Assembly: GCA_014240375.1 (NCBI GenBank) | Contig: JAAZXB010000006.1 | Location: forward strand, 62,001 to 126,000 | Reading direction: 5' to 3' | Origin: Planctomycetota bacterium | GTDB lineage: Bacteria > Planctomycetota > UBA8108 > UBA1146 | DNA: 64,000 nucleotides | Shown: in pieces, positions 51,567-59,882 of the stretch | Numbering within the stretch: position 1 is the first letter of the stretch | How the letters are laid out: every line of letters starts with the position of its first letter | Made by a program: the position numbers and the translations under genes | The notes under the pieces: model-generated | Told to the model about the DNA's origin: nothing | Database searches by the model: none | The model's input: the letters and a program-made list of their open reading frames with translations, nothing else

Positions 51567-52446
51567 TCGCGACGGTCGGCCGGAGGAAGTTCCTGAGAGA
51601 ACTTCCTCCGGCACGACGGATGGCTCCGACTCCCTTCCAGATCGGCAGACGATTGCGCAGCTTTCGTCCTGGCTGCGAGAACATCGCCCGGTCGTGGTCG
51701 CCCTCAGCGGGGGAGTCGATTCGGCCTTGATGGCAGCGATTTCCGTCGAGGTCCTCGGTTCCGATGCGGTTGCCGTCACCGGAATTTCTCCCAGTCTTTC
51801 TCACGAGGAACAGCAAGCGGCTCGTCTCTCCGCTCGAATCGCAGGAATTCGCCATCTCGAAGTCGCTACTTCTGAACTGTCACGACCGGGCTATCGCGCC
51901 AACGCTGGTGACCGGTGCTATCACTGCAAATCTGAACTCTATGATGTGATCCTCTCCGTCGAAGAACTGGCCCAGCACACCATCATCGATGGAGCCCAGG
52001 CTTCCGATGATTCAGGGGATCGACCGGGAATGAAGGCTTCCGGTGAGCGAGGGGTGAAGAGCCCTCTGCGCCAGTTTGGCATCGACAAGCCACAGGTACG
52101 TGAGATGGCCCTACGCCGAGGATTGCCCAGCTGGGATCGACCGGCACGACCGTGTCTTGCGAGCCGCGTCCCGGTGGGAACCGAGGTAGACCGACGGCTG
52201 TTGCAACAGATCGAGGCGCTCGAGGCTCTGCTCTCCGGTGAAGGATTTTCCATCTATCGAGCCCGATGCGGGGGAGATCGAGTGGTGGTCGAGATCGACC
52301 TCGAGCAACTGGATCAGTGCGCCGATGATCGTTGGCGTCAGCGCTTCGAGGCACTGGCCCGATCCCTCGGAATTACCGAGTGCTGGCTCGATGCACGAGG
52401 ATACGGGGGTCCGGGACCGGCTCGGCTGGAACCGCTGATCGGCTAG
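51538..52446 (+). CDS. larE: ATP-dependent sacrificial sulfur transferase LarE family
   Basis: 302 residues. PP-loop [61 protein letters not shown], all typical of LarE, which donates sulfur to the nickel-pincer cofactor. The start overlaps the last 29 bases of glnA; no other ATG, GTG or TTG occurs before the PP-loop, so translation must run through the hairpin at 51579-51612. larB and larC are not seen here. Confidence 0.88.
   Translation: MSSHSTTTSSRDGRPEEVPERTSSGTTDGSDSLPDRQTIAQLSSWLREHRPVVVALSGGVDSALMAAISVEVLGSDAVAVTGISPSLSHEEQQAARLSARIAGIRHLEVATSELSRPGYRANAGDRCYHCKSELYDVILSVEELAQHTIIDGAQASDDSGDRPGMKASGERGVKSPLRQFGIDKPQVREMALRRGLPSWDRPARPCLASRVPVGTEVDRRLLQQIEALEALLSGEGFSIYRARCGGDRVVVEIDLEQLDQCADDRWRQRFEALARSLGITECWLDARGYGGPGPARLEPLIG
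51579..51612 (+). promoter_or_regulatory. Perfect 14-bp hairpin just after glnA, inside larE
   Basis: GCCGGAGGAAGTTC (51579-51592) and its exact complement (51599-51612) flank the 6-base loop CTGAGA. It begins 12 bases after the glnA stop and ends before the PP-loop codons. It is not followed by a T run. It may protect the glnA mRNA end or slow larE translation (attenuator-like); this is inference. Confidence 0.7.
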
Positions 52447-52447
52447 A

Positions 52448-52475
52448 TCGAGCCCTTCCACTCGAGCCCTTCCAC
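52448..52475. repeat. 14-bp tandem duplication
   Basis: TCGAGCCCTTCCAC is present twice perfectly, with a trailing TCGA, between larE and cmk. Confidence 0.8.
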
Positions 52476-52638
52476 TCGATCCGCGCAGAAAAGGTCGATT
52501 CTTGGCTGTTTCGACCCCTCGATGAACTTGCACAACTCCCTCTGGATCCGTAGGTTATTGGACTCGGGCCGGGACTCTGCGAGGTCATTTCAAGTATCGT
52601 GGATCTCGAAGTCCGACGTGGTTTGTCGGGAGGATCGC

Positions 52639-53337
52639 TTGGTTCTGCAGATTGCGACCATCGATGGGCCTGCTGGCTGTGGAAAGAGTAGTGTTGCTCG
52701 ACTACTGGCGGCTCGCATCGGAGGACGGATGTTCTCCAGCGGACGCCTCTACCGGGGGATCACTTGGTTGGCTCTCGAACAGCGAGTGGCTCTTCCCGAT
52801 CGGCAACGAGTTGGCGAATTGATCGAGAACCATCGACTGGAAATCGTCGCATCTTCCGATTCGTTCCGGGTCGAGGTGGATGGATTCGATCCGGGAGATG
52901 TACTGGATTCGACCCGGGTGACCGGAGAGATCCATCACATTTCCAATGATCCTGCCGTGAGAAGTGCAGTGTTGCCGTTGCAGCGCAACTTGCCGACAGA
53001 TCTTCCGGTGCTTGCAGAGGGTCGAGACATGGGAACCGTGGTGTTCCCGGATGCCCCGGTGAAGATCTTCCTGACCGCCTCCGTCGAGGAGCGAGCCAGG
53101 AGAAGACAGGTGGAACTGAATGATCGCCTCTCGGAGGAATTGCCGCTCGAGGTGGTCCAGGAGCAGGTGGCACGCAGGGATGCCCTGGATGAAGAAAGAG
53201 ATGTGTCGCCACTGATGGCGGCTCCAGATGCAGTGACAGTTGATACGACCTTGCTCGACCTGGAGGAGGTGCTATCGGCGATCTTGAAGAGGATCCCGCG
53301 TTCGTGGAACCGGGGGCCAACTGGTTCTACTTCCTGA
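52639..53337 (+). CDS. cmk: Cytidylate kinase
   Basis: About 232 residues from TTG 52639 (GGGAGG 5 bases upstream); longer frames upstream lack a site. IATIDGPAGCGKSSVARLLAARIGGRMFSSGRLYR is the Cmk P-loop and first motif (FxdTGxxYR variant), then VTGEIHHISNDPAVR, EGRDMGTVVFPDAPVKIFLTA and RRQVEL. Phosphorylates CMP and dCMP. Its end overlaps plsC by 34 bases, so they are coupled. Confidence 0.92.
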   Translation: MVLQIATIDGPAGCGKSSVARLLAARIGGRMFSSGRLYRGITWLALEQRVALPDRQRVGELIENHRLEIVASSDSFRVEVDGFDPGDVLDSTRVTGEIHHISNDPAVRSAVLPLQRNLPTDLPVLAEGRDMGTVVFPDAPVKIFLTASVEERARRRQVELNDRLSEELPLEVVQEQVARRDALDEERDVSPLMAAPDAVTVDTTLLDLEEVLSAILKRIPRSWNRGPTGSTS

Positions 53338-53951
53338 GTCGCGCCGTGGCGGGATTTTTCTGCTGGTGTTTGTTCCGGCCGACCCGTCAAGGTGTTGAGA
53401 AGGTGCCTGAAAGTGGCGGCTTCTTGCTGGCGGTGAACCACTCGAGTTTACTGGATCCGGTGATGGCCGGGACCAACCTGAAGCGCCCACTGGCGTACAT
53501 GGCGAGAAGTACTCTCTTCAGGCCCGCTCCGATCGGGATGGCATTGAGGGGGATGAATGCCCTTCCGCTCGAAAGAGAAGGGGTCGGAATCTCTGCATTC
53601 CGTTCGGTGATCGATCACCTCTCTCGCGGGGGAGGAGTACTGGTCTTTCCCGAGGGAACCCGTAGCCGAAGCGGTCGGCTCGGTCGCTTCAAGGGCGGGG
53701 TGGTGAAACTGGCGAGAATGTCAGGGGTCCCGGTGGTCCCGGCGATGATCGTGGGAAGTGATCGAGCGCTTGGACGGGGCCAGTGGTTGCCTCGGACGGT
53801 ACCGTTGGAGATCCGCTTCGGCGATCCGATCGACTTGCTCGATCCAGAGGAAGACGCAGGTGAAGCCTTGGCTCGTCTGCGGGCGGCGATGATTCGGCTC
53901 GCTCCAGAGTGTGTCGATGAAGAGCAGGTCGTCGATGATGTAGAACAGTGA
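53304..53951 (+). CDS. plsC: 1-Acylglycerol-3-phosphate acyltransferase
   Basis: 215 residues; GTG 53304. The HX4D motif is in AVNHSSLLDPV; the FPEGTRSRSGRLGRFKGGVVKLA and VPVVPAMIVGS blocks follow. Adds the second acyl chain in phosphatidate synthesis, after PlsY. cmk-plsC is a common bacterial order. The following rpsA gene begins about 175 bases later. Confidence 0.93.
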   Translation: MEPGANWFYFLSRAVAGFFCWCLFRPTRQGVEKVPESGGFLLAVNHSSLLDPVMAGTNLKRPLAYMARSTLFRPAPIGMALRGMNALPLEREGVGISAFRSVIDHLSRGGGVLVFPEGTRSRSGRLGRFKGGVVKLARMSGVPVVPAMIVGSDRALGRGQWLPRTVPLEIRFGDPIDLLDPEEDAGEALARLRAAMIRLAPECVDEEQVVDDVEQ

Positions 53952-53956
53952 CATGC

Positions 53957-53996
53957 CGATAAGAAAATGAACAGTGCGATAAGAAAATGAACAGTA
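53957..53996. repeat. 20-bp tandem duplication upstream of rpsA
   Basis: Two adjacent 20-bp copies (CGATAAGAAAATGAACAGT plus one variable last base) lie 132 bases before the rpsA start, in the leader. Confidence 0.88.
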
Positions 53997-54127
53997 TCGA
54001 TCTCGAGTTGGTGATGGTCACCAGCAGAGGTCGGGCAAACAAGGACGAGTGAAACGAAGCCGTGGACGGGCGCGAATGTCGAGCCCGGGCTTCTCACAGT
54101 CCGTAACCAGAAAAAAGAGGCCTTTTC

Positions 54128-56179
54128 ATGGCCAGAACGGTCAGACCAGAACTGCTCAAGCAGTTTGATCTTCGGGGAGACTCCCTGGAGAAAAAAGTAG
54201 AAGAATATCTCGAGGGAGACTCTCTCGATAATGTCGAAGAAATCCTCCTCGACTCGATAGGTGATTTCGAAGAAGACAAGATCATCGTCGGCACAGTGGT
54301 CAGCGTCAGCGCCGACTGGGTGATCGTGGATGTGGGCTACAAGGCCGAGGGTGAAGTTCCAAAGAACCACTTCGAGGGTGCCGAGATCAATGTTGGAGAC
54401 AAAGTCGATGTCCTCATCGAGGAAGTCGATGAAACTGACGGCCGAATCATGCTTTCCAAGCGCAAAGCGGATCGCATCAAGGGCTGGGAACAGGTGGTCG
54501 ACACCCACAACGAGGGTGACGTGGTCAGCGGCCGCGTGATGAGGAAAATCAAGGGCGGATTGTTGATCGACATCGGCGTTCCGGTGTTCTTGCCCGCTTC
54601 TCAGATTGCCATCCGCAGGGTCGGAGACGTCTCCGAATTCGTCGGGCGTGATCTGGAATGCAAGATAATCAAGATCGATGAACCTCGCATGAATATCGTC
54701 GTCAGCCGTCGCAAGCTGCTGGAAGAACGTCGTGACGAGATGAAGTCGAACCTGATGTCTGAAATCGAACTGGATCAGGTCCGTAAAGGGACCGTCAAGA
54801 ACATCACGGACTTCGGCGCATTCGTCGACCTTGGTGGAATCGACGGACTACTTCACATCACGGATATGTCATGGGGCAGGATCAATCACCCCAACGAGAT
54901 CCTCGCCGTCGAGCAAGAGATCGATGTGAAGGTGCTCAAGATCGACAAGGAGCGGGAACGCATCTCTCTCGGTCTGAAGCAGACCCAACCCAGCCCCTGG
55001 GACGACATCGAGGAACGCTTCCCGATCGGTTCAAAGATCAGTGGCAAGGTGGTCAACGTTCTCTCCTACGGTGCGTTCATCGAACTGGAAGAAGGCATCG
55101 AGGGACTGGTACACGTTTCCGAGATGTCCTGGACCCGTCGAATTTCGAACCCCAAGGAGGTGGTCGATGCGGGCCAAGAAGTCGACGTGGTGGTACTCGA
55201 GATCAAGAAGGAGAAGCAAGAGATCAGCCTCGGAATGAAACAGATCGAGGTGAATCCTTGGGAAGTCGTGGCCCAGAAGTACCCTGTCGGACACTACATC
55301 AGCGGTAAGGTTCGTAACCTCACCAACTATGGTGCCTTCATCGAACTCGAGGATGGGATCGACGGACTCTTGCATGTCAGTGATATGTCATGGACTCGCA
55401 AGATCATTCACCCCTCGGAGAAGATCGAGAAGGGTGAAGAGATTCATGCGGTGGTCCTTGAAGTCGACCAGGAGCGCAAGCGCATTGCACTGGGCCTCAA
55501 GCAGATGGAAGAGGATCCCTGGATCCGTTTCATTCCTGAGACCTATGTGGTGGGTACGGTGATCCGGGGAACCGTCACCAAGACCACCAACTTCGGCGCC
55601 TTTGTCCAGATGGATGAGGACCTCGAGGGTCTGCTACACATCTCCGAGCTCTCCGAGGACAAGGTCGAAGCTCCTGAAGAGGTGGTGAAGATCGGTCAGC
55701 AGGTCGATGTGAAGGTGATCAAGGTGGACGAGGAGAACCGAAAGATCGGTCTCAGTCTCAAGGAGGTCACCGAGGAAGAGAGTGGCCAGCTGTCTGCACT
55801 CTACGCCGAAGCCGGTGAGGGGGAGTCGCCCACTGCTGTGGGGTCGGTGCCGGAGCACTTGCCCGATGAGATCGCCGATATTGGCGAGGTGGTAGACCAG
55901 ATCGATGCACCCGATGCGGAAGAAGATGCTGCAGCGGAAGGCAAAGCTACGGCTGACGAACCGGCTGCGACGGAAGCCTCTGCTGAAGTTGCCGAAACGG
56001 TCGAAGCTGCTGCGGTCGAACCTGCTGCGGAAAAACCTGCTGCGGAAGAAGCTGCTGCGGTCGAACCTGTTGCGGAAGAAACTGCTGCGGAAGAAGCTGT
56101 TGCGGAGCAACCTGCTGCGGAGGAAGTGACACAAGACGAGACGACCCCTGAGAAAGATGGGGAGTCGCAGGAATCCTAG
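54128..56179 (+). CDS. rpsA: Small ribosomal subunit protein bS1 with a long acidic tail
   Basis: 683 residues. Six S1 domains can be seen at about 51-113, 130-198, 217-285, 301-371, 387-460 and 474-546; domains 3-6 carry the typical 'G.V..I...GAFVDL..GIDGLLHITDMSW' core, the first two are degenerate, as in other bS1. The remainder (about 600-670) is a low-complexity Ala/Glu-rich tail with repeated AAEE/AAVEP units from 15-bp DNA repeats. Binds mRNA on the ribosome. AGAGG lies 7 bases before the ATG. Confidence 0.93.
   Translation: MARTVRPELLKQFDLRGDSLEKKVEEYLEGDSLDNVEEILLDSIGDFEEDKIIVGTVVSVSADWVIVDVGYKAEGEVPKNHFEGAEINVGDKVDVLIEEVDETDGRIMLSKRKADRIKGWEQVVDTHNEGDVVSGRVMRKIKGGLLIDIGVPVFLPASQIAIRRVGDVSEFVGRDLECKIIKIDEPRMNIVVSRRKLLEERRDEMKSNLMSEIELDQVRKGTVKNITDFGAFVDLGGIDGLLHITDMSWGRINHPNEILAVEQEIDVKVLKIDKERERISLGLKQTQPSPWDDIEERFPIGSKISGKVVNVLSYGAFIELEEGIEGLVHVSEMSWTRRISNPKEVVDAGQEVDVVVLEIKKEKQEISLGMKQIEVNPWEVVAQKYPVGHYISGKVRNLTNYGAFIELEDGIDGLLHVSDMSWTRKIIHPSEKIEKGEEIHAVVLEVDQERKRIALGLKQMEEDPWIRFIPETYVVGTVIRGTVTKTTNFGAFVQMDEDLEGLLHISELSEDKVEAPEEVVKIGQQVDVKVIKVDEENRKIGLSLKEVTEEESGQLSALYAEAGEGESPTAVGSVPEHLPDEIADIGEVVDQIDAPDAEEDAAAEGKATADEPAATEASAEVAETVEAAAVEPAAEKPAAEEAAAVEPVAEETAAEEAVAEQPAAEEVTQDETTPEKDGESQES
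55980..56130. repeat. Imperfect 15-bp in-frame repeats at the end of rpsA
   Basis: Units of the type GCTGCGGAAGAAGCT/CCT recur about eight times with small changes and encode the Ala/Glu-rich tail. Confidence 0.75.
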
Positions 56180-56195
56180 ATTCCCGGGAGTTCTC

Positions 56196-57359
56196 ATGTT
56201 CGAGTGGATGACTACAACCAAGCGCAGCGCTGGTGTGCTGCTGTTCTGTGTCCTCGTCACCGCAGTGGCTCTTGCCACTGGCGGTGACGAGGACCAGAGC
56301 CCTCTATCGGTGAATCCAGCCATGTCCAATCGAGCCATGTCCAATCGAGCGGTGTCCAATCGAGCCGTGTCCAATGCCACTGCAAGAGTGGAACTGCAGT
56401 CTCCTGCAGGGCCCACTCCGAGGGAAGCCTCTGGCGCTGCGGTGACTGAGTTTCTCACCTCTCGCTATCAGGATGCCGTTCGCTCCTATGAGAACGGCAA
56501 CTTCGAAAAAGCGTGGCGTATCTGCGAAGCACTCATGGTGCTGGCCCCTGACAGTTTTCCATTGAGACTCGATGTCAGGAAACTGCGTCGAAGGGCGCAC
56601 GGGAGACACCTCAGTCATAGTGTATTCGTGGTCCGTTTCGAACGTGACGAGGTAGAGGGGGAGTCTCCTTTCCCGCTGTCATTGCTCGAAGGTTCTGTGG
56701 TACTGGAAAATCTATCGCAGGAGAAGATTCTGTTTGGAGATCAGGAGCAGAATCCGGTGCTTGGCCAGGTGGCGTGGAGCGTCCATGAGGTCTACCAGAA
56801 TGGCACGGTTCGATCCCTCTCGGACGTCCGTGTCTTGCGTATCGAGAGTGGATTTCAAGTCGGAGCCGGTGCCAGCCGTGCCATCCCGGTTACCTTGCCG
56901 TTACCGGTGCCGGGCGCGATGCCGGTGCTCCAGCAATGGGCCGTGACCGGCGTGACGATGCCGGTCCGGCTGGTCACCGCCGAGGGAGAGGTCAGCCGAG
57001 GAATCCCGTGGCTGGAAGAAACTGGAGTGGTGGTTCCCGAGGGATACCAGTCGATTGAGAACGATCCGAAGGGCGAGTTGCGAAAATCGCTGCTCGATGG
57101 GGATCCGATCCGGATGGCCATTTCTCAGTACCTGTGGCTGGCGCAGCGGCGTGATTCGAAGCGATCACCCAATCCTCTCGACCCGATCGTCGACGACCTG
57201 CTCGCCTCCCTGGGGGCTCATCAAGGAGTGCTCGACGAATTGATCGTGATGTCCCTGGAAGAGGTGACGGGGTTGATCCGGGAGCGATCTGCGAGAGCAT
57301 GGAAGATATGGGGAGTGACTCGTCAGGTTCGCCGTGGATTCGACAAGGCCAAGGACTGA
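56196..57359 (+). CDS. Exported or membrane-anchored protein of unknown function
   Basis: About 387 residues. ATG 56196 has GGGAG 5 bases upstream. A hydrophobic segment (GVLLFCVLVTAVALA) is followed by four MSNRA/VSNRA units from a 15-bp repeat. The next region (YENGNFEKAWRICEALMVLAPDSFPLR) has the look of one TPR unit, then a beta-rich part of about 200 residues with a pro-rich core (IPVTLPLPVPGAMPVLQQWAVTG). No family recognised. The stop is 14 bases before tyrS. Confidence 0.72.
   Translation: MFEWMTTTKRSAGVLLFCVLVTAVALATGGDEDQSPLSVNPAMSNRAMSNRAVSNRAVSNATARVELQSPAGPTPREASGAAVTEFLTSRYQDAVRSYENGNFEKAWRICEALMVLAPDSFPLRLDVRKLRRRAHGRHLSHSVFVVRFERDEVEGESPFPLSLLEGSVVLENLSQEKILFGDQEQNPVLGQVAWSVHEVYQNGTVRSLSDVRVLRIESGFQVGAGASRAIPVTLPLPVPGAMPVLQQWAVTGVTMPVRLVTAEGEVSRGIPWLEETGVVVPEGYQSIENDPKGELRKSLLDGDPIRMAISQYLWLAQRRDSKRSPNPLDPIVDDLLASLGAHQGVLDELIVMSLEEVTGLIRERSARAWKIWGVTRQVRRGFDKAKD
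56319..56378. repeat. 15-bp in-frame tandem repeat, four copies
   Basis: Units of GCCATGTCCAATCGA type encode Ala-Met/Val-Ser-Asn-Arg after the membrane segment. The first two are identical; the later copies differ at a few bases. Confidence 0.88.
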
Positions 57360-57373
57360 TTGCGGGGGAACTG

Positions 57374-58594
57374 ATGTCAGAAGAAAAACTCAACCTTGCC
57401 GATCCTGCCTTTGATGAGGTGACACGTGGGGTAGTCACCATCGACACCAGAGAAGAGTTGAAGAAGAAGTGGATCCGGTCCCGTGAAGAAGATCGTCCTC
57501 TGCGGGTCAAACTGGGAGTGGATCCGACCAACCCTCAACTTCACATCGGTCATGCGGTTCCCCTCAGAAAACTGCGTCAGTTCCAGGACGCAGGTCATGT
57601 CGCAGTACTGATCATCGGCGATTACACGGCGTGTGTCGGAGACCCATCTGGGAAGGACAAGACGCGCCCAACACTGACTCATGATGCGTGTCGTGAGAAT
57701 GCTCAGGATTATCTGAAGCAGGCCTGGAAGATCCTCGATCAGGAGCGCACAGAACTGCGTTGGAATGGCGATTGGTTTCGTGAGATGTCATTTCTCGATG
57801 TGATCGCGCTCTGTGGCAGGACCACGGTCGCGCGGCAACTGGAAAGAGATGACTTCAGCAAGCGATACTCCGGAGGCCATCCCATCAGCGTTCACGAGTT
57901 CATCTACCCCCTGATGCAAGCCTGGGATTCGGTTCAGGTCGAGGCCGATATCGAGGTGGGGGGGACGGACCAGACCTTCAATTTACTGCTGGGGCGCGAT
58001 CTGATGAGGCAGGAGGGCCTCGAGCCACAGGTTTGCATGACCACACCACTGCTGGTCGGGACCGATGGATCGATGAAGATGTCGAAGAGCTATGGGAACT
58101 CGATCGGAATCAGTGACCCCCCCGAGGAGATCTACGGCAAGACGATGTCGGTCCCCGATGAGCAGATGAGAGAATACTTCACTCTTGCATCGGATCTGTC
58201 CCTCTCGGAAATTGACCAGGTTCTTGCTGCATCTCCCCGCGAAGCGAAGGGGATCCTTGCTCGTACCCTGGTTCGCCTCTACCACGATGAGGAACAATCG
58301 TTGGCGGCGGAGGCGCACTTCTTGCGAGTCTTCAGCCAGAAGGCGATGCCGGAGGTGATCGAGGAGTACACGGTTTCACCAGCAGACCTGGAAGACGGCA
58401 AGATCTGGGTTGTGAAGTTAATCGTCGACTCCGGATTGGCGCTCAAGAATAACGAGGCTCGTCGCAATATCGAAGGCGGTGGTGTGCGAATCGACGAACA
58501 GCGCCTCGAAGATCATGGCAGCCAGATCGAGGTTCGTGATGGAATGGTGATCCAGGTCGGCAAGCGCAAGTTTCGTCGGATCCGAGTCGGCTAG
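57374..58594 (+). CDS. tyrS: Tyrosyl-tRNA synthetase
   Basis: About 406 residues. Class I features: HIGH as QLHIGHAVPL, KMSKS as MKMSKSYGNSIG, GGTDQTFNLLLGRDL, and a C-terminal S4-like RNA-binding domain (ALKNNEARRNIEGGGVRI). ATG 57374 fits the family length; the gene follows the exported protein closely. Convergent with purN, sharing 4 bases. Confidence 0.95.
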   Translation: MSEEKLNLADPAFDEVTRGVVTIDTREELKKKWIRSREEDRPLRVKLGVDPTNPQLHIGHAVPLRKLRQFQDAGHVAVLIIGDYTACVGDPSGKDKTRPTLTHDACRENAQDYLKQAWKILDQERTELRWNGDWFREMSFLDVIALCGRTTVARQLERDDFSKRYSGGHPISVHEFIYPLMQAWDSVQVEADIEVGGTDQTFNLLLGRDLMRQEGLEPQVCMTTPLLVGTDGSMKMSKSYGNSIGISDPPEEIYGKTMSVPDEQMREYFTLASDLSLSEIDQVLAASPREAKGILARTLVRLYHDEEQSLAAEAHFLRVFSQKAMPEVIEEYTVSPADLEDGKIWVVKLIVDSGLALKNNEARRNIEGGGVRIDEQRLEDHGSQIEVRDGMVIQVGKRKFRRIRVG

Positions 58595-59187
58595 CGCCGT
58601 TCGAATTTCACCTCACCACTGAGCACCAGTTCCAGTGCACGTGGGTAAGCGATCTTTTCCGCCTCGAAGACCCTTTGGGCCAGATCCTCGACCGAATCCT
58701 TTGCCTCGACGGCGACTCGTTGCTGAAGGATCACCGGGCCATGATCGTAGTCGTCATCGACGAAGTGGACGCTGCAACCACTGAACGATTCACCCGCTTC
58801 GAGCACTCTCTGGTGAACTCGATCTCCATAGCACCCCTCGCCGCCGTGCAACGGAAGTAATGAGGGGTGAATGTTGAGCACCCTACCGAGCCAGTTCTGC
58901 GGTATCTCCAGTTTGCGTAGCCAGCCGCCCAGTAGTGCGAACTGACACCCCGCATCATCGAGAGCTTGAAAGATCTGGTGGGAAGCCGCCGGCTCCTTGC
59001 AGCGGTGGACCTGGTGGGGGATACCCAGGCGTGAAGCACGTTCCAGGCCGCCGGCACCCGGTCGGCTGGCAATCACCAGATCGATGGAGGCAGCGATCGA
59101 CCGCTGCTCGATGACCTGGTGCATGTTCTCCAGGCTCCGCCCTCCGCCGGAAAGAAGAAACCCGATGCTCGCCGGGTTGGCGCTCAT
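58591..59187 (-). CDS. purN: Phosphoribosylglycinamide formyltransferase
   Basis: 198 residues. FLLSGGGRSLENM (usual LiSGxGSNLqa), RVLNIHPSLLPLHGG and GCSVHFVDDDYDHGPVILQQ (catalytic Asp) match PurN. Transfers a formyl group from 10-formyl-tetrahydrofolate to GAR in purine synthesis. SGGGRS replaces the usual SGxGSN, a mild deviation; function is still probable. Confidence 0.88.
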   Translation of the reverse strand: MSANPASIGFLLSGGGRSLENMHQVIEQRSIAASIDLVIASRPGAGGLERASRLGIPHQVHRCKEPAASHQIFQALDDAGCQFALLGGWLRKLEIPQNWLGRVLNIHPSLLPLHGGEGCYGDRVHQRVLEAGESFSGCSVHFVDDDYDHGPVILQQRVAVEAKDSVEDLAQRVFEAEKIAYPRALELVLSGEVKFERR

Positions 59188-59224
59188 CGGGTTTGATCCG
59201 GTACTTTGGTCGCTGGCACAGGAC

Positions 59225-59845
59225 CTACAGGTCGTTCAGACTGGTGAGTATCTGGCCGATCAGCCCGTATTCGAGCGCTTCTTTAGGTGACATCCAGCAG
59301 TCTCCGTTGGTGTCATTCTCGACTTCTTCCAAAGTCTTCCCGGTTCCATCTGCGATCAACTGATTGCAGCGCTTTCGTAATTTCATGATCTCTCCGGCGG
59401 TGACTTCGATCTCCGACGCCTTGCCACGCACACCACTCGATGGCTGGTGAATCATGATCCGGCTATTGGGAAGGGAGAAACGACGCTCCTTGGGAGTTGC
59501 CAGCAAGATCACGGTCCCGGCAGAGGCATTCAGTCCATTGGTGATGCACAGCACAGGACTCCGGATGAACTGGATGGCATCATGAATGGCAAAACCATCA
59601 TCGGCCGAACCTCCTGGAGTATTGATGAACAGTCGAATCGGATCATCAGACTGAGAGTCGAGCCACATCAGTGCCGGCACGATCTTGCTGGTCAACTTCG
59701 GCGAGACCTCTTCGGAGATGAAGAGGGTCCGCTGCTTTTCCATCAGATCACGCATGAACGGAACCTTGGCTTTTTTCTTCTTGTCGTCGTCGGATTCCTT
59801 GTCGCTGTTCTCGAACGCATCGTACGAGTAATCAAATTCTGTCAT
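59225..59845 (-). CDS. clpP: ATP-dependent Clp protease proteolytic subunit
   Basis: 206 residues. Catalytic Ser in NGLNASAGTVIL (usual GQAASMGA), His in MIHQPSSG, Asp in NDTNGDCWMS (usual RDTDRDNFM). The N-terminal 28 residues are highly charged (DKESDDDKKKKAK) instead of the usual short lead. The deviating Ser motif marks it as one of the divergent ClpP paralogues. No clpX, clpA or second clpP in the window. Confidence 0.92.
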   Translation of the reverse strand: MTEFDYSYDAFENSDKESDDDKKKKAKVPFMRDLMEKQRTLFISEEVSPKLTSKIVPALMWLDSQSDDPIRLFINTPGGSADDGFAIHDAIQFIRSPVLCITNGLNASAGTVILLATPKERRFSLPNSRIMIHQPSSGVRGKASEIEVTAGEIMKLRKRCNQLIADGTGKTLEEVENDTNGDCWMSPKEALEYGLIGQILTSLNDL

Positions 59846-59882
59846 CCGCTTTCTTTCCTTCCTGGGCCTCAGCGGCCAGGTT

